Shown: positions 17,455 to 25,687 of the stretch, piece after piece
Position numbering within the stretch: position 1 is the stretch's first letter
How the letters are laid out: the number at the start of each line of letters is the position of its first letter
Origin: Didymodactylos carnosus
Taxonomy: Eukaryota; Rotifera; Eurotatoria; Philodinida; Philodinidae
DNA length: 25,687 bases
Assembly: GCA_905250885.1 (NCBI GenBank)
Contig: CAJNOQ010002204.1
Location: 1-25,687, forward strand
Direction of reading: 5' to 3'
Notes under the pieces: generated by a model
Database searches by the model: none
What the model was told of the DNA's origin: nothing
Seen by the model: the letters and a program-made list of their open reading frames with translations, nothing else
Position numbers and translations under genes: made by a program

Positions 17455-18601
17455 CAGTAATGCCTGATATCTAGCGAAAATAGATATCACCAAAATACAC
17501 GAGATATTAGCACTAAAAGATGAGATTTTAGTGAATACACCGGAGATTACCAAATTTTTTGTAGATATTTGAATACCACGAGATTTTAGCAAAATGCACG
17601 AGATATTAGTCAAATACGCGAGATATTAGCACTAAAAGGTGAAATTTTAGTGAGTACACGAGATATTAGCAAATTTTGTATATATTTGAATACCACGAGA
17701 TTTTAGTAAAACACACGAGATATTAGCGGAAGACGCGAGATATTAGTACTAAAAGGTGAGATTTTAGTGAGTACACGAGATATTAGCAAAGTTTTCTATA
17801 TAGTTCTGTATCTGCATGTTATTTCACAATGTGATAATCGTATACAAAAATAAATGTGTGAAAGAGAAAGTGGCAAATTTTAAGCAAAGTGCGACATTGG
17901 GTCTGACTACTCCTTGATCTGTCCTAATATAGTAGTGGCGAAACTGGCTCGGGGGGTCGGGGGTGGCAGTATGAGAGTGAGTAACAAGACTTTCAATTCG
18001 GAAATTTCCAAAGAAATGTGGAACTTTGCACCATCGGCATATACAAAAATTTGCTAATATTTGGTGTACTCACTAAAATCTCACCTTTTAGTGCTAATAT
18101 CTCGCGTCTTTGACTAATATCTCGTGTGTTTTACTAAAATCTCGTGGTATTCAAATAAATACGAAAATTTGCTAATATCTCGTGTGCTCCCTAAAATCTC
18201 ACCTTTTAGTGCTAATATCTCGCGTCTTTCACTAATATCTCGTGTGTTTTACTAAAATCTCGTGGTATTGAAATATATGCAAAAATCTGCTAATACCACG
18301 TGTACTCACTAAAATCTCACTTTTTCGTGCTAATATCTCGTGTGTTTTACTAAAATCTCGTGGTATTCAAATATGTACAAAAGTTTCCTAATATCTCGCG
18401 TACTCACTAAAATCTAACCTTTTAGTGCTAATATCTCGCGTATTTCGCTAATATCTCGTGTCTTTTACTAAAATCTCGTGGTATTCAAGTAAATACAAAA
18501 ATTGGCTAATATCTGGTGTACTCACTAAAATCTCACCTTTTAGTGCTGATATCTCGTGTATTTTGGTGATATCTATTTTCGCGAGATATCAGGCATCCCT
18601 C
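17455..18601. mobile_element. 1147-bp fold-back element of about 119-bp tandem units, with perfect 8-bp target duplication
   Basis: CTGTAAAC flanks both sides exactly (17447-17454 and 18602-18609). The ends are CAGTAATGCCTGATATC and, on the complement, GAGGGATGCCTGATATC. Each arm is a tandem array of a roughly 119-bp unit made of sub-motifs such as CGAGATATTAG and GAGATTTTAGT. The left arm (to about 17790) has nearly three units and the right arm (from about 18050) nearly five in opposite orientation, one of them short by about 20 bp. The centre (17795-18045) is unique and non-coding. An 8-bp duplication with CAG..-type ends points to hAT mobilisation. Confidence 0.85.
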
Positions 18602-18609
18602 CTGTAAAC

Positions 18610-19910
18610 AGGGGTTATCGACGACATCGAACCTCATGGCAACGTTTGTTTTTACAAAGAGTTCAAAGATCTGCTGAAAACTGAGTTTACCAAAAACTGA
18701 GATTTTAAGGTTGTTTGCACCTAATATTAAAAAATGCACAATTCACTCAAAAAACAACAGAACGAGCTTAAGACTTTAGGATATGGCTAAATTTGTCTGG
18801 TACACCTGATTATACCATCGAAAAAGTCGAAAACCATATTTTTGCTCAAACGTTTTTCAGAAACCCCTTTGTAAAACCATCGAGTTTTCTAAAGCTGTTT
18901 TTCTAGGTTTCATATAACTGCAGAATAGCACAAATACTCTGCGCACGAAAATGACTTTCGTGATGAAAAGACGCAGTCAGGCCTTGGGTCCCAGCTGGTG
19001 AAGACAGCAAGCATCTACCACTTTCCTTTCGAGCGTTATTCAAGATACATTCGAGTCCATTCATCTCTTTTACCGACAATAGTTAAATATTTGGTCGAGG
19101 GATGTTTAAATCTGTATATAATCGCTTGTTTTGTCGAATTTATCATCAGGCCATATTCCGATAAACTGTTATGAACTATTATTCATTTCAAATGCGAGTA
19201 ATATTGCTATCGAAACATAAACTGGTACGCTCGGTTGATCTTTGAAAAACGCGATGCATGTTCACTCCGTACGTTCAATGTACTGTTGTAGTTTCTACAA
19301 GTGATCGGATACCAGTCTCTGACTCCAAAGAAATACATGCCGCACCTAAGGTATGAAAAATGAATGTCTTGCTTGCGATAGAGGGCGTTGAGCTGAATTG
19401 AATGGCGCTTGAACGAACTCACTAGCTTTAATAGTTTTTTAGATAAGAGCGATTTAGTGTGTCAAAAATGTCACAGGGTCACGCTTGGACAAGCCGCTTA
19501 CTAGGCAAATTGTAATATGAATATGTTCATAGGCATCTTGAAACAACTAAAAGATTGATGATGTTAAGAGGAAAACTCATTTTTCACTGCGAATCGTGTT
19601 AGTTCTCACATCTATTTACTGCTTTTATGCTCGTAAGACAAAAATGCAAATGAGAAATTAAGAAGGTTTCGTCAAAAAAATCACAAATATAAATATTTTT
19701 GAAATATTTTTGATTTACAGTCAGACGTTTAACAACAAGGTTTCATTATAAAATATATTTTGACAGAATGGAAATAAAAAGAAATAATGAATCACTCAGA
19801 AAATGAAAATCAAGGATAGAAAAATAACTGATTTTATAAAGAACTTCGAATGACGAGTCGAATGTATTATGAAAAAAAATTCATTCGAATGCATTTATTA
19901 TAAAAAGAAC
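18610..19910. other. No gene confirmed
   Basis: A minus-strand ORF at 19207-19422 (contains WYPITCRNYNSTLNVRSEHA) and a stretch near 19165 reading SLSEYGLMIN look partly coding. Neither links to a recognisable domain. Confidence 0.35.
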
Positions 19911-20298
19911 TAACGAGGGAAGTACTCCAACTGATAAATCGCTTTTTCAACGAAACCGAGTAGACTATAGGTAGTCGACGATGCTGATTCCGAATATCAC
20001 CGTGAATGCTGCTGCTTGACCTTCAAAGACCGGTCTTCTGGAAAACCAGTTCTAAACAACAACGAAAAGCTTTCTTAATGAGGCGTAATTGTAGTCCATA
20101 AATTTCTGATTAAAACGAGGCATCTCCCAGCTCTACACAACCTTTCTTTTGCAAAGTTATAGAGTTTACAGAAGACCGGTCTTTGAAGGTCTAGCAACAG
20201 CATTCACGGTGATATTCGGAATCAACATCGTCGACTACCTATAGTCCACTCGGTTTTGTTGAAAAAGCGATTTATCGGTTGGGGTGCTTCCCTCGTAA
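19911..20298. mobile_element. Long-palindrome element just upstream of the ART-TPR gene
   Basis: Arms of about 145 bp: ACGAGGGAAGTACTCCAACT on the left, and the right-end complement ACGAGGGAAGCACCCCAACC. The arms continue similarly through the CTATAGGTAGTCGACGATG region. The central part (20075-20170) matches the core of the elements at 7740-9075 (TCTCCCAGCTCTACAC, GCAAAGTTATAGA). It ends about 140 bp before the ATG at 20440. Non-coding. Confidence 0.75.
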
Positions 20299-20394
20299 GT
20301 CATATTTATAGCTTTTGTTAACTATTCGTACGTGAATTAAACAAAGTTTCATCCACAGACGCAGAACGTGACTACTAAGACTTCGCAATTCAGC

Positions 20395-20405
20395 ATTATT
20401 TGCAG
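20395..20405 (+). promoter_or_regulatory. Acceptor-like TTATTTGCAG upstream of the ART-TPR start
   Basis: The site lies 34 nt before the ATG at 20440, with no other ATG between. It could be a spliced-leader acceptor or the end of a 5'-UTR intron. A second, weaker CACAG lies near 20358. Confidence 0.3.
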
Positions 20406-20439
20406 ACGAAAGTTTTGCATTCAAATTTCTCTACGCCTA

Positions 20440-22605
20440 ATGGGGCTCAGAAATACGAAAGAAAAAAACCAAAACCTCGAGAAGTCACTGCAAACAGAAA
20501 TTGCTGCTGCATCTTCATCGCTCACGTTAGCTGATCAGGATGACGATAATGATGAAAAAAATTTTGAAACATTTTTATTGATCTGGCTGGACGCAAATGT
20601 TAATCCCACAGACGATAATTTTGTGCAACAAAAATTACATTTAGCAATCAATTATATTAAAGTGTTTGATTCAGTGGAACAATGTGAACAATTTATTCTT
20701 AAAAGAAATGAAAATTATGAAAAAATTGTCTTGGTTGTATCTGAAAGTTATGCTCGACAGGTTGTTCCAGATGTACACGATCTTCCACAAATTAGTGCTA
20801 TCTATGTTTATGGTATTGACAAGAGCACCAATGCAAACTGGGCAAAACAATATAAGAAGGTAAAAAAAACTCAGTGTTTTTTGTAAAGGACAATGTTTGA
20901 CAAAAGTGATTAAAACTCATAGGTTCAGGCAGTTATAAGTAATTTTGATGAACTGGTCAAAATTATAACTGAAGATCAGATTAAACGAGAAAAATTCGAA
21001 GATTCACTAATGATGCCAATGACAATATTGGATTCAACGCAACAACAGAAATCACTTTCAACTATAAGTGGAAATTTTATGTTCATTCAATTGTTTATTG
21101 AAATTTTACTTCGTATGGAATATGTACCATTAGATAGACAAGAATTAATTAAAACGTGCCAACAGGTACAAGCGCATAATAATTATGAAATAAAAATTAT
21201 TAATGAATTTCAATTCAACTATTCATCAGATAAAGCGCTTTGGTGGTACACAAGGGAAACTTGCTTATACCGAATGTTGAATAAAGCCCTTCGTATTCAA
21301 GATATTGATATGATATTTACATTTCGGTTCTTTATTGCTGATTTATATAAACAATTGAAACAAATACATAAAAAGCAACAAAATGATAGTTCACGAATTA
21401 CGAAAGTTTATCGTGGTCAAAAAATGTCAGTTGTAGAATTACAAACAATACAAAAATCGATTAATCAACACATATCAATGAACAGTTTTTTATCTACAAC
21501 TCTTAATAGTAAACGCGCAATATCGTTCATTCCAACACTATCAACGCTTAAAGATGATAAATTACAATCTGTTTTGTTTGAAATCATTATTGATTCAAAC
21601 GTAACAAATACAAAACCTTTTGGCAGTATTAGTGATCAAAGTTTTTTTTCTACTGAAGAAGAAGTACTTTTCATGATTGGAACAATATTTATTATTGAAG
21701 ATGTTGAGAAAAATGACAAATATTGGACAATTAGATTGCGTTTAGCTGATGAGACTGATCATCAGCTACGAGATATATTCGATTATATGAAAACGAATAT
21801 TAAACCAAAAACGAATCTTCTTTCACTTGGTATTTTGTTATGTGAAATGGGCGAGTACTCTAAAGCAAAGACACATTACCAACACTTACTAGACAAATTA
21901 CCAAAAGATGATAATTCTAATCGTGCACATTGTTTTCAAGGTCTTGGTTGTGCTTATTTTGAAAGTGGTAATTTTGATTTATCTATAGTAAATCATCAAA
22001 CAGCCATTGAAATATTTCTGTTAATTCCAAATAATGAAGCAACTATAGTTAGTTATCATGGAATCGGACATGCCTATCTAAGAAAAGGTGATTACCAAAA
22101 GGCTTCTGAATATTTTGATAAATCATTAGAAGTAACAAAAACATGCAGTTCAGATGAAAATAGTCTTGCAATGGCGATTACATATAATAATTTGGGTCTT
22201 TTGTATACCGAACAAAATAAATATAATGATGCTTTATCTTATTATTCAAAAGCATTGGCAATTTATCAAAAAAATCTTCCCGATGATCATTATGAGATAG
22301 GCATGATGTACTGTAATATAGGTTATATATATTACAAACAACAAGAATATAATTTGGCTTTATTTTATTATGAGAAAGAGTTGACAATTAGTCTAAAAAC
22401 ATTTCCATCGACACATCCGGATATTGGCAATACGTACCTGAATATTGGATCCGTTTACGAAGATTTAGGACGATATGAAACAGCATTATGCTATTTCAAT
22501 AAAGCTGATATTATATTTCGTGAAGCACAGCTCGTCTCTACACATGCGTACGTTGTTGAACTCCAAAAACATATTCAGTCGTTAAATGCTAAGCTGAACA
22601 AGTGA
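20440..22605 (+). CDS. ART-TPR protein: putative mono-ADP-ribosyltransferase with tetratricopeptide repeats, 698 aa
   Basis: Exons 20440-20859 and 20929-22605 are separated by a 69-bp GT-AG intron in phase 0. The first ATG after an acceptor-like TTTGCAG (20399-20405) is 20440. It gives MGLRNT, which fits the N-myristoylation pattern (Gly2, Thr6), so membrane anchoring is possible. Residues about 42-165 form an N-terminal alpha/beta-looking domain (FETFLLIWLDANVN, KIVLVVSES, ISAIYVYGID). Residues about 185-425 form an ADP-ribosyltransferase fold with the arginine-type R-S-E signature: YRG with R302, FLSTT with S329, and EEEVLF with E383 and E385. NAD would be the donor; the target is unknown. 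About six TPR units follow at 432-675 (for example YNNLGLLYTEQNKYNDALSY), presumably for partner binding. Lineage-expanded ART-TPR proteins of this layout are known from bdelloid rotifers. All key residues are present and the frame is intact, so it is probably functional. Regulation is not visible. Confidence 0.88.
20860..20928 (+). other. 69-bp intron of the ART-TPR gene
   Basis: Donor AAG|GTAAAAA and acceptor GGTTCAG|GCA flank an AT-rich stretch with in-frame stops. Splicing restores the reading frame between the N-terminal domain and the helical start of the ART domain. The length is typical of compact bdelloid introns. Confidence 0.85.
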
Positions 22606-22681
22606 TACACATTTCTTACACATGAATATTCATATCTATTCTCTTTCTGTTCTTCAATTTGTTGCTATTATGACTTGAAAA

Positions 22682-22687
22682 ATTAAA
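22682..22687 (+). terminator. Candidate polyadenylation signal ATTAAA of the ART-TPR gene
   Basis: ATTAAA, the commonest variant of AATAAA, lies 77 nt after the stop codon. No AATAAA was noticed between the stop and this site. A short 3' UTR of roughly 100 nt would result. Confidence 0.45.
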
Positions 22688-23752
22688 CTTTATCAGCCAG
22701 GAAGTGGAATATGAGGAGTTTTTTTGAAAATCAATTTTAAGCTGTTCAATCCAACCCTATTTCATACAAATTGTTTTTCATCCTTAAAGATTTATTTTTT
22801 AATTTCGGTCATCGTCTAACAAGTTTTTTCCCACGCTAATATATTTTAGAGAGGTACGGGACGCCCTTATAGCACACAGTGTGCATTTCTCTAATAGCAA
22901 GCGGACATCAGACTCGTTGGACCGAAGTTCTTAAGTATTCTTTTTTTTCTCCAAGGCGTTATGTGCAAATAGCGAAAGTTCTTCGCGAACCGATAGGCAA
23001 AAGTATCTAAATCCAGAATTCGTATTGTTTTTTACGTTTATTTTCATTTAATTCTTCAAGAAAAGTTTTTACCTTTGTTTTTGACTTAATATTTTCCCGG
23101 GTTCCATAGCACCTGGAACAAAAAGCCTTTTATGCCATTAAATAGCTCATATAAGGAAGTATATTCTCCACCATCTAAATTTAAAAAAAGAGCATTTTGG
23201 ATTAATTCGTATTCCTCGGTGATTCAACTTACAAATTCCGTAACGTGTCAAGACACAATAGAGAAAAGCATTAGAAAACTAGGTGCTTTTCCCGCGTTGC
23301 ACCAAATTTAATGAAACTACGAGGATATATGCAGACTTTCTCGGTAAATTCCACAGCAGGTTTCTTGTAATTTCATTTTGACTTTTTCTCTGATGTCGTT
23401 ACAATCTACATGATTTTTGCCTAAATTAGAAACAGCACAAAAAAGCATTTAAACGGTTCTTTTACTGATCATTTTTTGAAGCGTTTTTTTGTGCCGTTTC
23501 TAATGATTTTCTTTTGGCTATGATACTGGATTGAGTGTAAATTGGACTCAGATAGATTTAGTTAGACTGAAGTTTTGAAAAATTGTTTAAAAGATTGGGG
23601 TAAACACGGCTATAGTATATCTCCGTATTCATTCTCAAGAAAAGACAAATATTTCCAAGTCGAAGAATAACGATTATAATTCTTCGCAACTTTTCTTGAA
23701 ATTAATAGATTTTTTTCCTAGCTCATTACTGCGTGTGCTAAACAATATTAGG
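22688..23752. other. Intergenic; one small hairpin repeat
   Basis: A hairpin of about 80 bp lies at 23425-23504 (ATTAGAAACAGCACAAAAAA against ATTAGAAACGGCACAAAAAA on the complement). Nothing else was recognised. Confidence 0.5.
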
Positions 23753-25131
23753 ATGTCCACACCCAAGAGCGTAAAAACGGGTAAAAAGACGGGGTCCGAA
23801 AACTAAAAAACGGCCCGTAATATTTCTCATTGGACGGATCCGCTTCCCATTTGCCACGGGGTGACGGGGCCTGAACGGTTCAAAAATACGGGTATCCCGT
23901 ATAACTACACGTTCTGCATCGAAGAAATACGGGGTCACGAAAAATGATTTCCTATACCTTCGAAGTGTCGTGTGGTTACCTGTTCTACCCTTAGACGCCT
24001 TGACATGTAAAATTAACTTTTGTGTATGTTCCACCCTAGGCAGTCATTTTCTGCTCGAAAAACACGTACACTATTTTTGTGGTAGAAACGCGTTAAGTTT
24101 TTAAATTTGAAAAAATTTAAAAATTAAATTCAAAATCGAGCTGACGTATACAGAGAGTCTCCATGCTCTCACACGATCGTCCACGATTGTCTTAAAGTCA
24201 AGGTTCACGAGTTAAGGAAGAAAGAAACTAAGACAACTTACTCTGCTGTGACGATGATTCGAACGTGAATACCTAGAATTAAGAAGCAAGCATAGAACAG
24301 GTTGAACTAAGGATGCTCGAAAGATGACCTGTATCATCTGTAATTGTTTCGAGCATCGATAGCTTATTGAGGAAGACTTATTCTTTTCTGTTTGCTTGTT
24401 TTTTAATTCTAGGACCCGAGCAACTGCTTATTACTCTTGTCTGAAGAGATCTTTCATTTTGCTTGGAGTAAAATAGTTTTTTATTTCCAGTAATAGTGAC
24501 TGGAAGGCTCGAATGAAAGTAATTTCTGAGTTTCGTTGTTCTATCATCTGTAGGTTCAGTTCCAAAATTGAAGAACTTCTACGAAACTTCGAACCCAGTT
24601 GAGTTTCTATTATTCGACGTTGTTCGAGTTCCGTATTGATACAGATTCATTTTTTCAAACTTTTCATCTAAGAGCTATTTATTATCCATATTTTGTATTT
24701 GAATGTTATTGTTGAGAGCAACACCTGAGTCTGAGTAAGTTTTTCGTGTGAATCACTGTGTCTTTGGTAAAAAGGCTTTGCATCTAATCCAGATCGAAAA
24801 TGCATAGAAATTGAAACGTTTCATCTTACGACATCCCCGACTGTAGAACATACACAAAAGTTAATTTTGCATCCCAAGGCATCTAAGAGTAGAACAGGTA
24901 ACGACGCGGCACTTCGAAGGCATAAGAAATCATTTTTCATGACCCTGTATTTCTTCGATGCACAACATATAGTGATACGGGATGTAAGTGAACAGCTAAA
25001 AGTACGCCCCGTACTCTTTCAGGGAACGGGTAGAATGTAAATAAATCAGCCTCAGTACGGGGTCTGGACCCCGTATAAAGTTTTGATACGGGGTCAGAAC
25101 GCCCGTTCTAAAAATTTTTTAAGCTCTTGGG
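23753..25131. mobile_element. 1.38-kb fold-back element with ACGGGGTC words
   Basis: The left arm (23753-about 24045) and right arm (about 24830-25131) are inverted copies. They start CCCAAGAGCGTAAAAACGGG on the left and CCCAAGAGCTTAAAAA on the right complement. They share TTCGAAGTGTCGTG-type, AACAGGTAAC and ACACAAAAGTTAATTTT segments. ACGGGGTC/GACCCCGT and ACGGG variants recur in both arms. The minus-strand ORF at 23738-24034 is a by-product. No target duplication was clear. Confidence 0.75.
24272..24413. repeat. Nested small inverted repeat
   Basis: CCTAGAATTAAGAAGCAAGC (24272) and the complement of 24392-24413 (CCTAGAATTAAAAAACAAGC) pair. A second pair, GGATGCTCGAAA and TTTCGAGCATCG, lies inside. 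It is embedded in the spacer of the larger element. Confidence 0.55.
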
Positions 25132-25309
25132 CACGATCGATTAGAAATATAAAGGATCCCACCGAGAACGGACCCTGTCAAACCTGGTGCTCCCCTTGAA
25201 CCACAAAACCAAATATGCCGTTTTGTAGAACAGCTCGCGGCGCGTCGAATGGTACATAACCCACGTCTTGCAGAAAGAGAAAATCTGCACAAGTTCTTTA
25301 AAGATTTTT

Positions 25310-25440
25310 TTTCTTGAAAATTCTTGATCAAGATTTATTGATCCCTCTGCACTTGATGTCCTTGGAAAAACTTGATCAAGATTTACTACGGTTTCAAGTC
25401 TGATGTATCTTGAGAATTCTGTATCAAGATCTTGTTGTTG
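25310..25440. repeat. Island of CTTGATCAAG words
   Basis: CTTGATCAAG occurs twice exactly (near 25324 and 25370), along with ATCAAGATCTTG, TTGATCC, CTTGAGAATTC and other partial copies. No defined ends. Confidence 0.55.
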
Positions 25441-25554
25441 TCTCTATCACCGTTTTTGTTTTGTGGTGTCTGTATATATATATATAAAAGCATCCGCACT
25501 GTAAAATATTGACAAATCTTCAAGTATATTATGGACATAACGTTCAACTAAACA

Positions 25555-25640
25555 GCTTCGGTAGTGTCTGAACGGTACCGTAAGAGCTGTGAATTGTGCA
25601 GTACTGTTCGTACAGTGCAGTACTGCAGAGCGAGCGCAAT
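25555..25640. repeat. Short GTAC-word island
   Basis: CGGTACCG, CAGTACTG (twice) and CGTACAG lie within about 60 bp. It is the weakest of the palindromic-word islands. A short (AT)n tract lies just upstream at about 25475-25487. Confidence 0.4.
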
Positions 25641-25687
25641 AGAATACAGTAGATAAAAATAAATGAAAATAATACCTAAACAATCCA

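Noticed and set aside
17455..18601. CRISPR-like array of regularly spaced repeats
   Set aside because: Repeats are in opposite orientation in the two arms, the spacers are themselves repeated, and flanking target duplications show a transposable element in a eukaryote.
19000..19422. Possible LINE reverse-transcriptase relic on the minus strand (SLSEYGLMIN)
   Set aside because: Only about 20 residues resemble the family, with no catalytic motif nearby and stops in between.
20368..20439. Earlier start of the ART-TPR protein at a GTG at 20368
   Set aside because: GTG is not a normal eukaryotic start. The first ATG at 20440 follows an acceptor-like site and gives a myristoylation-type N-terminus.
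24225..24300. tRNA-like GATTCGAAC motif, minus strand
   Set aside because: The T-stem pairs at only about three of five positions, and no acceptor, D or anticodon arm could be folded by eye.

Overview
The window looks like an AT-rich, intron-containing animal genome, most likely a bdelloid rotifer (Rotaria- or Adineta-like). The case rests on three things. Coding exons are joined by very short GT-AG introns of 55-70 bp. One gene has the architecture of an N-terminal domain, an arginine-type ADP-ribosyltransferase (ART) domain and TPR repeats, which is heavily expanded in bdelloids. The non-coding DNA is dense in short non-autonomous inverted-repeat elements. The species call is inference from gene family and architecture; no database was searched.

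Two genes can be assembled with confidence. On the minus strand, ten exons between 12126 and 3603 join in frame into a 464-residue DEDDh 3'-5' RNA exonuclease of the REXO5/REXO1/Rex1 type. All five catalytic positions are present. Six of its nine introns are 55-258 bp; the other three are 1.9, 2.8 and 1.8 kb and are filled with repeat elements and a broken zinc-finger fragment. On the plus strand, 20440-22605 encodes a 698-residue ART-TPR protein in two exons with a 69-bp intron. A possible myristoylation start is visible, and a long-palindrome element lies about 140 bp upstream of the start codon.

Layout from left to right: 1-590 nothing recognised; 590-895 two short palindromic-word repeats; 1791-2715 a 925-bp TA-flanked inverted-repeat element; 3603-12126 the exonuclease gene with large element-filled introns; 12569-12883 a TA-flanked MITE abutting an orphan exon-like ORF; 13448-13827 a TTA-flanked Harbinger-like MITE; 14174-14523 a long palindrome; 15055-15587 two abutting motif islands; 15664-17155 two orphan coding-like fragments; 17165-18601 two more motif islands, the second a 1.15-kb fold-back element with a perfect 8-bp target duplication; 19911-20298 a long palindrome; 20440-22605 the ART-TPR gene; 23753-25131 a 1.4-kb fold-back element; then two further short motif islands.

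The most unusual theme is a class of about ten islands. Each is built from many direct and inverted copies of its own short, often palindromic word (for example GACATTCGCC, ACCGGT, GACTCGAGTC, AACCGCGGTT, TAATATCTCG, ACGGGGTC, CTTGATCAAG). In the five best delimited islands the word is also found just inside the terminal inverted repeat. Two islands have clear 8-bp target duplications (8/8 and 7/8) and a third has a 7-bp direct repeat, consistent with hAT-type mobilisation. I suggest they are one structural class of non-autonomous element with unrelated words.
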